Shown here one piece after another: positions 24,048 to 38,100 of a DNA stretch of 64,000 bases; the first letter of the stretch is position 1; each line of letters begins with the position of its first letter. Below the pieces are notes generated by a model, which had not been told where the DNA came from, ran no database searches, and saw only the letters and a list, made by a program, of their open reading frames with translations. Both the position numbers and the translations under genes were made by a program. The stretch lies in the NCBI RefSeq assembly GCF_024713975.1, contig NC_091102.1, positions 7,817,001 through 7,881,000 on the forward strand, written 5' to 3'. The DNA is from Paralichthys olivaceus (Eukaryota > Chordata > Actinopteri > Pleuronectiformes > Paralichthyidae).

Positions 24048-24078
24048 GAGGGAGGGAGGGAGGGAGGGAGGGAGGGAG
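24048..24078. repeat. (GGGA)n microsatellite
   Basis: A purine-strand tetranucleotide tract. Together with the (GGA)n run at 23879-23903 and the (GA)n run at 23581-23609 it makes a 500 bp zone of strand-biased purine tracts. Confidence 0.9.
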
Positions 24079-25604
24079 AGAGTGGAGGTGGGGAGCATCC
24101 TAGCAACAGCGCTCAAGACAGATAAACATACAGAGTCCTGAGCATGTACAGTGTGCGCAGGATTAACCCTCAGTGTGTATTAACAAACACCACCCAGCTA
24201 CCACCAGATTGGTTCGTGTCTGTCGGAGAGAAGCCCGCTCAGCTCCCGTTCAAACCCCCGCCGATCCCCGCCCACAGGCACTGAAACCACTGCACCAGCG
24301 ACAGGCCGGAGGGGTTCTTTCTTCCGGGCAGATACACATTCGCATGCAATAAAAAGGAAACTTTTTTTATTTATTTTTTTTTTTTTATAGATTAATCAAG
24401 TTCGTGCAACCGGGATTTTATTCTGAGCAGTGAGGCGGGGATAGGTGGGGGAGGGTGTCGTTCGTTTACAATCAAGTTAGAAGTCTTTGGTTAATGTTGG
24501 TACCACAGGGAAGCGAGAGCGGGCTGCGACAGCACACCGTCACGTGGGAAGACGTGAACATACCTGTACCAGGTCAGAGTGGGGGGGGTTAAAATAAAAC
24601 GGAGAGATTGTCAAACTCAAAGAAAGATGGAGGGGGTATTAAAATGCACTTCTACCTACACCATATCAATCAAGTGGTTAATATTTATAACAGAGAGCAA
24701 CATTAACCTGACAAAAACATGTCATGTTTGGCCGATGTTGAAATAAATCAGTGTGCAACATAAAGAAAGAAAAACAGCAGACATTCATGAGTACTGGTAC
24801 ATATTCTGTCTCCCCCTTGTGGCGACCTTTTCCTCAACTCTTCCCCTAGTACAGGTATGACCGCGCTTCTCCACTGACACAAGTTTGTGTATTTTCATCA
24901 TTTTTTGTGTGAGATTTTATAAAATATTTATCTTATTTGTTAAGTAGATTAAAGCAGGTTTCACTCAGTCTCGAGTTAGAAATGAGGTATACAACAGCTC
25001 CTTTTGCCTTAGTCAACGTGTAAAGACCCGCAAACCAGTGTGGTGAATCAACGTACGGCCACTTGATGCGTGGCCCGATTCACGAAAGCGTTATGAAAAA
25101 ATCTCAGAATCACCAACTGAAACCCAAAGTGTCAAAGCAGAGTCAGTGGCAAGAAGATCATCAGCTCTTAGCAAATAAGAACACAAGTAGAACACAAACT
25201 GCAGATTTACCATTAGAAACCAAAAACTGGCTTGCTTAAAGGCTCTAGTTGATCAGTAGAGGAACCCCCAACCCTCCCCTGGACAAACAACAAAATAAGT
25301 TTGTGTCTCTCACCTCTATTTAAAAACCACTCAAACACTCGCTGGAAGATGGGAAAAATGCACTATAATGGTTTACAGACTGCCCTCACTTTACTCTCTT
25401 TGTAAGACATGCTGTCTCTCTCACACTCACACACACGCACACACACCCACCTGCTGGAATTATTAGTAAAGCTTTTCTCACAGGTATCATCAACCTGTCT
25501 GAGTCACACCTAAAAATCATAGGTAGCAACGTAATCATCCCAAGTGCCAAAAATGCCCAAAGTACACTGTATTGTTTCAGTGAAAACAATGCACCAGGTG
25601 AGCT

Positions 25605-25606
<2 letters not shown>

Positions 25607-25649
<43 letters not shown>

Positions 25650-25655
25650 ACACAC
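25607..25655. repeat. (CA)n microsatellite
   Basis: A CA tract with one CT interruption near 25642. It is within the presumed pou2f1 3' UTR. Confidence 0.9.
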
Positions 25656-28600
25656 AACAACAATGCTACAATGCTCATGTCTTCTACGTAACAATAAGGC
25701 ATAAATGATAATGTTAATCTTTGTCAAACTAAGAAAGCCAGTGATCTTGCCCTCTCACACTATACAACCTAATTAAAGGCATAAAGTAATATAAAAAAAT
25801 CAAATGATTGTTAAAGACAACACAGCAAATCAAGTTTACAATGACTCAACCAAAAACCAAAAGAATCTATGACAAGATAAAGATCGGATGCCTCAGAATC
25901 TCCTACCAGACAACAGGACCTTTCTGCCAGGAGCACCTGAACCAGACCCCCCCTGCTGGAAAGACCTGGTCGATACATGACAGACACAGGTGTCAGCGGC
26001 TCACGCTCCGCCAGGGCCTCAGATTTCTTCTCTTACTTTTTTGGTCTTGACAGTTTAAAAAATGAATGAATTACTTTTTTTTCCGCAATAATAAAAAGTT
26101 TAGGGGAGATTTTTTTTGAGTACGCATGGTAAACACTACATTCAGTCTTGATAACTAGTTCAAATATAAAATATGAATATCTTACACGTGTTTATATATA
26201 TATTTATATGTATAGAATTAAGAAAGGTTTGTTTCTCTAATTCTTCAGTCTTTCCTCAGATAAATATTTCAGTAACATCCTATGATACCAATGGCAACTG
26301 GTTCATCTTGCGAGCACATGTTCAACTCTTAGTAACTACGAACAGCACTGGAGCAGGACCGAGTCCTTTCGGCCCATCGTGGCCTCAAAGACGGAGAAAA
26401 CTATGAGCAGCCAGACACCCGCCGAGCTGCGAAGAGAAAGGCTTTTACTTTGGCAAGAAGGATCTCAAAATAATAATCAAACCTGGAAATACCCCATAAA
26501 TAGTAGTACTAGAAAATAGCAGTAGTAGGTTGTCTTTTTATGTATGGTTCCTATGTGTGTCTCATCAGTATAAACTCTGAATGGTACTCCAGACAGTACT
26601 TATACATTCTACACTGGTCTATACACAGAAATGTCTAAGGGTGAACCTTATGTTTAAGTGCTGCTGAGGTATATTCAGTCAAAGTAAATTGACAACAGAA
26701 AAGAAGTACACAGGAGCATAACAAGCACAAATGTTTGCTGCTTACAGTCTCAGTGATCTGATCAGAATCACTGTTTTTATTTGGAAGCAGCAGAACAATG
26801 CTACTTTTGTTTGGGATTTAGTCAAATGTGCAGCACATACGAGTATTTAGCCTGACTCTGTGTTGGGTAATATCATAGCCCACAGACAGATTTAGGGAGC
26901 AGCATATTGTTTCTGAACATGCTGGTTTAAAATGGTGGTGCTGAGAGGAGGTGTAGTACCATCTTATGATCCGATCTATGCATTTACAAAGGTGAGCCCT
27001 CTAAGATGGGAGCGTCCAAACCACAAAGCCTGCAGAGCACAGGAAGCAGTCATAAAGCTATAGGAAAGCATGCAGACCTTTCGACAGCACAAGTCCACCA
27101 GGAGCTTCAGCAGCAAGTTGTTAAAGCTAAGTTTCTATGATCCTGTTCCAGCAGCACCAAATCAGGAATTATCAGGTGTTGAACGAGGTGAGCGACGAGG
27201 GGAATATTTAGCTTTCAGCGGCGTGAAGAAGTAGAGACGAACAGCAACTTGTGTGCTCGGACAGGCACAGCAACTACTGAGAAAAACCACTTTGGTTCAA
27301 GCTGTTGTTTTTATGGCTGAATATTAGTACAAAACCAAACAACAGAACCTTTCTTTTTTGCTTCAGAAAAGTCCAAAACTGCTACCGAAATGGCCAAAAA
27401 CTGATTAAAGAAGGAAAACAAGCCATTAATGGCTGAAAGGAAACCAGAATCAGGCGTCAGGGGCCAGAACCCGCTGAGAGAAAAATCAATTCAAAAAGAG
27501 TAAAAAAGGAAAATACTTTCTCATGCCCCAAACCAACAGTCCCTCTCTTTTTGGTCAGTTGTGCTGCCAATTAAACTTTGAGCTATGAGACACTTGGTCA
27601 AATAAAAAAAAAATATTTAAAAAAAGGTCATCTTTGGAAAATGATCATCAAAATATTGCATTTCTAATATCTGTTGACAATGAAGAGAGATTCTGTTCTC
27701 ATAAATATATTGACTAGACTAAGCGACACCGACTACACACAGCAATTATTTTAACAAATATTTTTGGTATATCTTAAAGTACGTAAGCCAGCCATGTGAC
27801 TGCAGACAAAAAAAAATAAAAGAAAGACAGAATTCCATTCCTCCCAAAAGGCAGACTGCAGTTCATCAATCCAGTTTTTGGTACAGATACTGTGCACAAG
27901 TAGATACAACGGTACTAGTTTTAAAAAAGAAAAGAAATCAAAAAAACACCCACAATACAATAACCTCGCCTAGCCAATCACCACACGTTTAGTATGATGA
28001 CCAAGTCCCGTGACTAGTCCTCCACAAAACAGACCAGATGGTCGCAGAGCCTTAACGCAGTTACTGAACTCTCAGCATCTGCCTGAGCTGGAGAGAACGC
28101 ATGCAGACGTCTACCTTCTACCTCTGAATCCAAACATAATGTACAGTTTTCCACCGGATCAACAACCAAAACGAAATCACCCTTCAGACACATGATTGCA
28201 TGTCTGCAGCTCTTATTTTTTTTAAAGCTGTCAACATCATGTTTTCAGTCATTTCCTGTCAGTGTCTATGATCCGCACCTAAACCGCCGTTTTACACAAG
28301 CTCAGCGGCTACTTCACCACTGTAGCATGATGCAAAACTCAGTGTTTCCACAAAGAGAGACCAAGAGAGACACACCTGGTCCCTCCGACCCTTAAAGCAA
28401 TGATAACCTTTATATCGGCCACTTATTACTTGTTATTAAAGCCTTATAACCACGATTAAAAAGTGATAGTTAATCTTAACTTAATATTAGACTTACAAAG
28501 TTCTGAAAATGTCAAAAAATACAGACACTAAAGATAAAAAGAAAAAAAAGTCTCTAAAATATAACTTTGATATGATTTACATCAAGGCCTGTCCAAAAAA

Positions 28601-29168
28601 CCCAAAATAATTAAAGATGGGGTGTCGACACACAAATCCCCATTAGTGATGATGAACATTGTGAAATTAGTAATAAATCTGTTTAGTTTGAATGTTAAAA
28701 GAGCAAAACCCTAAAGTTTTTGGTTAGAAGTATTTCAGAGAAAATTCTGACCTGGAAAGAGGAGGATATATATATATGTATATATATACACACAACACAC
28801 ACACACGCGAAATGTGAACAGCTTGATGGTGCCGAAGATATTTTCTTCCTGGACACTTGTCAAGGTTCATGAGGAGCGGCAGGCCAACAACAGTGTCCAT
28901 CTGGCAACTGTGTGTGGAAAAAAACATCCAAGAATCATAAAGGAAAAGACAGCAAAAAAAGCAAAAAGTTAACCTCAACCTCATTTGAGATTCTTTTCTT
29001 TTTGGTGGCAGCAAAAGGATTAAATAATGATAGATAAAAAGGAAAGAATGTGGCGTGGTTAGTGAAGCACAGAGCGTTTAACGACCTCCCTATTCCCTAT
29101 ATGGTGTGATAAGAGTAGTGCACGACATAAGAAATAGGGCGTTAACTCGGGATGCAGCCGGACTGGCT

Positions 29169-32100
29169 TCACTGAGCCTTCGAGGCGGTGGGAATGGTTG
29201 AGGCTTGCACAGGCACAGCGGCCGTGGACTGATGGTGAGCGTCGACCTGCAGCCCCACCCCAGTGGACACCAGGCTGACAGGGTTGTTGAGCAGCGACAG
29301 GTTCTGGGGGTTCAGGAAGGTCACCATGTTGGGCCCATTGCCGGCAGAGGTGTTGGCGAACAGCAGGTTGCTGCCGTCCAGAGAAGTGATGGGGATTGTG
29401 CCGTTCGATGCCAGAGCTGTGGAGAATGTGGAACAGAATAAGCAGGTGGTGGATTTAGTGCAGGATTTGTTTCATTAATCATCAAAATCTTATGATGCAC
29501 AGCAGGATTCATTTTCAAAAGACCATTATGAAATGCTGTATGACATTCATAAAGTTAATTTCAACTTCTCATTCAGTTTTGATGCTCATCCTCTAGTTTA
29601 TGCAGCATGTTTTACTCTGAAAATAGAAAAACAGTCAAAAGATCCAAAAAGGTTGGGAACCCCAGCTCCATACTTTGCACAGGAAGTGGATTGAAGTATT
29701 GTGGTGATAGTACAAACCTTGAATGGTGGCCAGGGTGCTGTTACTCAAGAAGGCAGGACTCAATGCGCTGCCGAGGCCACCAGTCAGACTGAGCAGGGCC
29801 CCCCTACACACACAGACATAGATGAAGATCACATAAGTCAAAGGAGAAGAGCAACTGAGCAAGATCAAGAGAGGTTATGATTAGATGGGCGGTTGGACCA
29901 TGGCCAGTACTAACCCTGGAGGGAACTGGGAGGAGGCCATCAGTCCTGGGTTGAGCCCTGCAGCAGCAGCAGCCATAGCAGCAAAGCTAGCACTGGTGGG
30001 TAACTGAGCCCCCTGCAGTGCTGCAGACAGCCCCGGAGACGCCACCATCACCTGACCTGACCCCAAAGTGGTGGCTATGGATGTCGGGGCCTGGGAAAAG
30101 ATGGTCGCCGCCTGGGTGAAAGCCTTGTTCTCCGCACTCGTTGACAAGATAGTTGTCGGGGATGGGCTTAAAGACGGAGAGCTGGCTGCTGTGGTAAGCA
30201 TGGGCGAAGAGATGACGGATGCAGTGTTTGTAGCTCCAGCTGTTGTGCCTTTTGGAGAAAATACAAAAAATAAAAGTTAACCTAGAATTCTATTATTTTG
30301 TGTTATAAGGAACAAACTAAAAGCAAACACACACACACACCTGTGAAAGTCAAAGTGGAGACACTGGTGCTGGTGAGAGGCATCACTGGGTTTACAGTCA
30401 GAGTGGTGGGTGTTGAACTGCTCACAAGGCTTGCTGTGCTGGGCACCTGAGCGACAGAACAAGAGGAAGGATTGAAAACGCTTTTCAGCATCAATCATTT
30501 ACAAATACAATGAAAACATTTCCTCCATCTCTACAAAATAATTCTACAAGTATCATTACATGTGAGTGTCCAACCTTACCAATGGGCTACTGGGGGTATA
30601 GATGGTTTTGATGGCGGTGCTGAGTCCTCCACTGTTGCCACTGCTGGGCGGGTTAATCCTCTTCTCTTTCTGCCGCCGATTGCAGAACCAGACCCGAATC
30701 ACCTCCTTCTCCATGTTGAGCTGGTCAGCGATTATGGCGATCTCGTCAGAGGTAGGTTTTTGGTTCTGCTTGAAGAGGGCAAAGAAGCCAGGGATTCCCT
30801 GTCAGCACTGAGGAGACTAAATCATTCGCTACCTCCACGTCAAATATATATATGATGATTGTATGATGACAAACTGGTTTGCCAGGTGGCAGAAAAAAAA
30901 AAACATTCACCACCCTAAAACCACTCCTGCAGCACAACCCACTTCTCCACTGTGAACCCATTTCCATTTTTTGTGTCAAAATCTTTTAAAATTAAATTTT
31001 GCACAAGCAACAAATGGCCAGCCCTCACTTTTGCTTAATGTGAATAGAAACATACTTCCTGGTTAAAACAATATCAGTGACTTAAGGAGTAAGAGTTTCT
31101 CACCTCCAGAAAGCTCTTTTCTAAGGCCACTCGGATGTTGGTCTCAATACTGGTCCTCTTCTTCCGTCTGCGGTTAATCCCCTCTATGCCCATGCCTGGG
31201 GAGCCCAGAGCACTGGGGCTGGACAGGGCCTGGTCAGATGTCAGGTTCTCTGCACAAACAGCACCACCACAAAGGAGAGGGAGGGAGGTAAAGACAAGGT
31301 ACTGAAAAGATATACAACTGGTCCTTCATCCTGTTCCGTGAGAGAAGGAAAGATGTGAGGAAAAAAACTGGATGCACATGCAGGGGATTTAAAGTGTTAT
31401 CCACTTATGCCGTATGACTCGTTCAGGTTGGTTCAGGGACAAACCTGCATCATTGAGCCACTTCTCCAGCAATGGCTTGAGTTTGCACATGTTCTTAAAG
31501 CTCAGGTTCAAGGCCTCAAAGCGAGAGATTGTGGTTTGACTGAAGTCATTTCCATACAGCTTCCCCATGGCCAGGCCAACATCACCCTAGAGACAGAGCG
31601 AGACGGTAATGTAAGCGCCAGTGTCACAATTAATTTTACTCACAGCAAACGTATTGTATATACTAATAAATATTTATATATTAGGGCTGAGTATTAACAA
31701 TACTCAGAATCCACAGTTGGGTTCATACCTCATTTTTTTAGGGGGGGTATAGTGGGTGCGTAAGAAAAGGTGTGGGAGGAAATTCTGGGTTTTATTAAAA
31801 CAACAGAATTTGGAACAGTAAAGAGAAGAACACTAGAGAACGTGTTGGACTTGACTTCACATAAAACTACTTAAACAAATAACAAAAGAGTAGGAAAGAG
31901 GGTGTGTGTGCATGTGTGTGCGTCTCCCACAGCCTCAATGTCCAGAGTTCAAGCTGTATATTTAAAAATTCTGTTTCAGTCTCCCCCACAAGCCCAACAC
32001 AGTTTAGTTCAATCCAGTTCAAACATGGCATCTAAACCAGGGAATCGGTTTTAGTGAGTGGAACTACAACTCTGAGAATCACTGACCTCAGGAAAACAAA

Positions 32101-35100
32101 TCTATTCAGTACACACTCACCTGTGTGAAGCCCAGTTTAATGCGTCTCTGTTTGAAGGTCTTGGCAAACTGCTCCAACTCCTCCAGATCACTCGGCTCCT
32201 CCAAGGTGGGGGTATCCAACCGCTTGGGTGGTGTCTGACTATGGATGGACTGAATAGATGTGGCTGCTGGTGGAGTTGCAGGCTGCAGAAATATTCAATT
32301 GAAATATTGTATATATAATATATTATCGAGGTGTCTGCAAAACTGTAGAAAAAAATACAAGAAAGCTATAACACAGGTTTTGTAATGTGATTTTATTCTT
32401 AAACCTGGATTACTAACGGTGAAGTTAAACCTGAATAACTGAAACTGTTTACCAGGTGGTGGAGGTGCTCGTTTCATTACTTACCTGAGTTGCAAGGTTG
32501 ATGTTAGGTTGAGTCGGCAGGAGGTTATGTTGGTTTGGAGGTAGATTTCGAAGGGCTTGCAATATGCCCGCAGAGTGAAAGACAAGGGAGGCAAGATCCA
32601 AAGAAATGTTAAATGACAATTCTTGGAATTCGTCTGTGTACTTTATTCTGCATGCAAATCATACACTGCAAGAGTGTAACTTACCTGGTTGGGGTTGTGG
32701 CTGTGAGATGATGAACTGATGGGGTGTGGTGATGGGATGGCCAGGCTGAACCAGAACAAACTGAGGCAGATTCTGCGGCTGTATCTGATGGAGGAAGAAA
32801 GAACACAATAATATTATTCTCCCCAGTAGAAGAATACAGTGTTTTGGAGGTTTGCGTACTATTTGGATAATTAATATTTTTTATTATTACATTTATATTA
32901 TCGGCACTCACTTGTACGGCAGCTATATGTTGTATGATGAGAATTTACATAAATCATTGTGATTTTGGCAAAAGCCTGTTCTGCATTAATTTTAACAGAG
33001 AAACAGGTTAAACCTACAAACCAGCTAACTAAGAAATGGGCAGGGGTGAAAACATAATCTCCTCAGTGGGTCTGAAACCTATCTAAAAGTCTTATTGAAA
33101 AAAAAGTCTTATTTAACATGATACATAAAGTGAGTTGGAAAACAAATGTATGGGTATTTCTGCTACTTTTTTACTTTGTGTTGCAAACCAAATTTGAATT
33201 TGAGCTTTAAGAAGTTTTGTGAAAATATGTTTTTGCATGATTGGATTTGCATGATCGTGTCGTACTTGGGTGATCTGGATGGGCTGTGACAGCTGGGAAA
33301 TGGGTGTGGCTGCAGACGCTGAGATGCTCGCCCCAGTGGTGCTGTTCTGCTGGCTGGCTGACTGCTGCACGGCTGCAGCAAGGAGCTGAGCTTGGGCCTG
33401 CTGGATCAACAGCTGCTGGTGTACTGGGGTCAGGGTCAACTAGAGAAACATTCACAGAGAGGCAGAGACACGGGAGATTTCAGAGAGAGAGAGATATATA
33501 GATAGTAGGGAAACAGAAAGACAATAAGCTTCTTTTAGAAAAATCAGTTTCCAGTATAATGCAGACAGGACGAGCTAATATTGTCACAATACTCAAGTTT
33601 TGGCTTCGATACCCATGTTATGTTTCATGTCTGCTACAGTACCAGAGCAGGACTGTGTTGCACAAACAACGTGTGACAAATTGTACACATTGTTCTTGAC
33701 GAGGAATCCATCTTCATTAAGTACCTTGAGATAAACACTTAATATGTTCCCTCCTGGTGCCAGTTATAGTAACAGCAGGTGGGGAATGCATTAGTTGATG
33801 CTGCAGTCAACAGCTGTTTAAATTGCTGCTCCAGTTTAGTGTCATGTAGTCGACCGCAGCTCTGCCTATTCCAATTTCTCATTTTGATTATTCCAATTTG
33901 TACACACCCTCACAAGCAAAGTCAAAGTGGATTCACCACCATACTGAATACATTTGGTTAAGGCACTGACCGTTTATGTAAATTGTACTTTTCACAAAGG
34001 TATCGAAGTAGTATTGAAACTTTGGCTATCATGGGAACACTAATATGAGCCCAGACAAGCAAAATGGAGGGAAGACTCATGCAGCTGAGCCAGTCAAAAG
34101 TGCAAATGATCATGGTGATGTAGTGTTCGAACGCGAACATGCAAACACTCACACATTCAACATGCACAGAATCCATTCACTCCTGCATAGAACGACAGCA
34201 AGCAGCCGCATTCAACCCATCTGGTCTTCTCAACTACAGGACAGCTTATGGGAGAAGATGGACATGAGTAGTGTTGTGTGGTCGGCCCAACCATGATTGT
34301 AGAAACAAGAAGACTATGTCCAACGTGTTACTCCATCTCTGAGTATGGAGGAATTTGGACATAGCCTAACAACCACAAGGATGAAGAGACAGACAGGCAG
34401 AGGAGACACCAGCCTTAGCCACAGAATCAGGGCGAGCAATGGGTTCATCACCCGAGCTCTCAGCCAGGTTTGACGTTCAGGTGTCACCCCAGATGCATGG
34501 CTACGACTGGGTTTTAACTTTAGGTAGTGAGGCAACAGGCCACTTACTCCAGCAATCTGTCCCCCAGCCAACATTAGCTGTGTTTGAGGCAATACACTCT
34601 GCTGGACGGAGGTCGGAAGAGCACTCGAGTCTTCCAACTTAGACTAGTGGAGGTGAAGCAAAGAAGGGGGGAGGGGGCTTAGAGGAGATTTACCTACAGG
34701 CATAACTGAGAAATGACAAACTTTCTTAATGTTTCAACTAAAAGCAACTTGAAAGAGTATTTAATTTGAACAAACTTCCATTAAAAAACGCATAAAACTC
34801 AAACCACAATGAAAGATCAAATGTACCTGAGCAGCTTTCAGAGAATGGGCCTTTAGACTTAGCAGGGAGAGGACTTTAAATTAAAAAGGAGGTGAGAAGG
34901 TGGGTATTGCAAATGTGCTGCAGCCTTCAGAGACGAGGAAAGCGAAGGAAGGGGAGTTGAGATGCTAATTAAAATAACTGTTATGCAGTGCATGTAAATT
35001 CTGCATAGATTTGCATATTCTCGGCCATCTGTTTCCGAGCAACCGCAGAGCAGCTAATTAGCATACAGGGTTGATTAATCTGCCTCGTTGCCTGGCGACA

Positions 35101-38100
35101 CCAGGAGAGCTGGCTCATTTAAATGATTTGCTTGTGCATGTGTGAGAGCAGATGAGCATACCTCTGTTCAAACTTCATACATTTACTTTAAAGCTTGCAA
35201 TTAAATTGTATCACTAAACCAGAATTTAATTTAAATCGACAGGCTCCTGCTGCAAAAATAGAAAAACAAAAACTCCCATGAGGTTATGTACACGATGGTG
35301 TGCATCATGTGTTACCTGTTGGAGGAGGGCTTGTGCATGTGCATTTGTGATTGCACTGGTGGTTGGCACCGTCTGCCTCTGAAAGTCCAATCCATTGGTT
35401 TGGATTCCTGAGGACAGAAACACGGTTCATGAGACGTGCGGTCAGAGACATTTTATTAGTGTTAAACACAATATTAATGAGAAACCAGGAAAGGAAATTT
35501 TGTTTAAAAACATATTTTTACAGGTGATAACACATTGTGTAAAGGTATAAAAGGTTATAGAACTGCTACTTAAATCTGTTCAAACGCACGCTGTTGAATC
35601 ATCATGAAATTAAATATTAACTCTGTGGGAGAAGTAAAAAAATTTAAGCACACAGTATCATTAATATTTTCTTAACTCATCGCTACACAACAGAAATATA
35701 AAGGTTAGCACTGAAATGTCATCAAACATTTGTATCAGTGAATCACTGAGACAGAACAAATTACTGTGATATTCAAGTTTCACAAGGGAAACAAAATGAG
35801 AACTGCTCACAGGGATTTTAAAAAGCTGCTGTCACCTTTTTTTAAATGATCCAATAGTACAAAAAAGGTGCACAGGAGTGAGCTTCTCTGATTTTATCTG
35901 CAATGTTCATTTCAGCAGTGACTATGAAACCTGTTGAATGTCGCGGTAAAACATCCTGATTACATCCTGGCAAAAGAAAAAAAAAAAAAAAGGAATCAAA
36001 AAAGCTGGAGGTCACTCACCGGTGTTCCCATCACCACTTTCCATTGCACATTTAGTAGTTTCTGACTGATTATTCACTTTAGCATCTGGAAGAGCCAGAC
36101 AGAGACAGATAGTGAGACGCTATCGCCGATAAAAACATAACACAGCCCTGTTTCAGTTATTTGAGGGGTGGTCTCTCTCGTCACCTGCATATTTTGCATA
36201 ATTGCATGATTCTCCACATTAGCATTTCAGTCATCATTCAAACATTACCGAGCCAAAATGAAACACCAAAACAAACAGACTCCATCTACAATCCCGGTGT
36301 TGGAAGAGAACAACTGCCGTGTCACATAAATGCACTAAACTGTTGCAAGTGACATTCTAAAGCAACCTATGTCTCACACATGCAACAAAACCCAGCTCAT
36401 CAAACACTCACCCACAACTGCTCCACCTGTGTTTTCCAGCATGGTGGCTGATCCTATCAAGGGAAATTGCCACCGCCGGGGCAAACCCACCGACAGGCTG
36501 CACTCTGCTCCTCCTCCCACTCTTCCCTCTCTTCACTCTCCACTGGTCAGCGGCGAGCAGAGTTCAATGCCAGCAGAGCTACACGCAGACACAGTGGCAC
36601 TGTCCGCCGCACGGTTCACTGAACAACACTGGGATACGCTCACTGTGAAAGCCAGCAGGGTTTAGGCAAACAGCTCTCCTTCCCTCGCTCTGCGCTCCCT
36701 CTCTTTTCTTTTCTTTTCTTATAGCTCTGCCCCGCTCTCTTTACAGTGCTTCCATCGCACTCACTCTCTCCATCTCTCTCTCATGAGCCAAGTCTGTCTG
36801 CACTTCAGAAAAAGTTCGCCCTCTCCTTCTCTTGCTGGAATGAAACAAACGACAAGTGCAGCTGGCGGCCTCCTCCAACTCTGCTGCCCCCCAACCCCTC
36901 CACCCCCACCCCTCCACCCCGACGCTATAATGAAGCATAATCAGTATTCAGCTGATTAAAGCCGTATGCAAATCTAACCCTGCCTCGTTAGCAATGCAAG
37001 GCTTTGAAGTCCTGCAAGCGACGCATTTCACAACGGGCTCTGAAAGCTTTCTGCATAATTTAAACCCCTATAAATATTTATCAGCTCATTAGCATATTAA
37101 TTGGATGGCTTTTGGAGGACGATAAAAAAACTGGGGAATAAGGACGACACAGAAAAAAAGGGTGAAAAAAGTGCTCAAACTAGCTCTTGGTGCTGCAGAG
37201 GGAGGGGGGCGGCAGCACAAGACCAATTATTGTGCCAGTGCACGGCTAAAAAAGTAATTAGCTAAGAGCAGGTACCAGGCTGACGATATCCCAGAATGCA
37301 GTGTGAGGCCTGTCGGCGGTGGTCTGGGTATGTTAGTAAAGCAGACTGCATTAATAGAACGTCCAAGACTGCTCGTTCAGAGAATCTCCAGGAGTCATGG
37401 AGACCCGACCTAACTGCTAAGAAGGGCGGAGGAGGACGGAGGGGTGCGAGAGGGAGGGGGACTCGCTCAAACGGAAATAAATAACTCCACATTAATCCAA
37501 CACAAGCCTGTCATTACTGCTAGACCCCCTGTGGCTAAAGCATTCCACAGCAAGCGACCGCAGCGAGTGGGTGGCAGGCTTTTGCTGTCTGTGTTTATGA
37601 AGTGCTCTGGGATTAGCATATTTAGATTAGCTTTACATTCCATTACTATTTCATTTTGGGGCCTTTTAAATTCATTTCCAGCATGCTCGGAGTGTTAATA
37701 CACGGGGGGGGGGGGCTCTTGCTGTGACGCTGCACAGGTGTCTAGTGAATAAGAATGACTGGACTGGAATGCATGACTGTATTGGGGTCTATAGAGGAAG
37801 GGGCTTACCAACCAAGTCCACAATACTGCTGCTGGTTGAAGCTCGAATCAACTTCTTCACTTATCACACTGCGGGACAAAGTCATTTACATACTAGCTGA
37901 CCTAATCTAATGATGCCTAGAGGGCACGGTGGCGTTAACACAATTCATACTGAAAACAAATACTTTTATCCGCAGTACGAGGACAGAAGTAGCAATGTTT
38001 GTACACAGCAGTGTGCTTTAATGACGCACAACCAATGGCTCCTGTAGGTTTTTGTTGTCTGATATATCCGAGGTACTGCTGCATCTACACTATTCATCTA

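Larger units (their letters stand above)
22780..29168 (-). other. Probable long 3' UTR / downstream region of pou2f1
   Basis: No coding exon is seen on either strand over 6.4 kb. Human POU2F1 has an exceptionally long 3' UTR, so much of this may be transcribed with pou2f1. That is inference: I could not fix a poly(A) site. Simple tracts inside are (GA)n 23581-23609, (GGA)n 23879-23903, (GGGA)n 24048-24078, and (CA)n 25607-25655 with one interruption. Confidence 0.4.
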
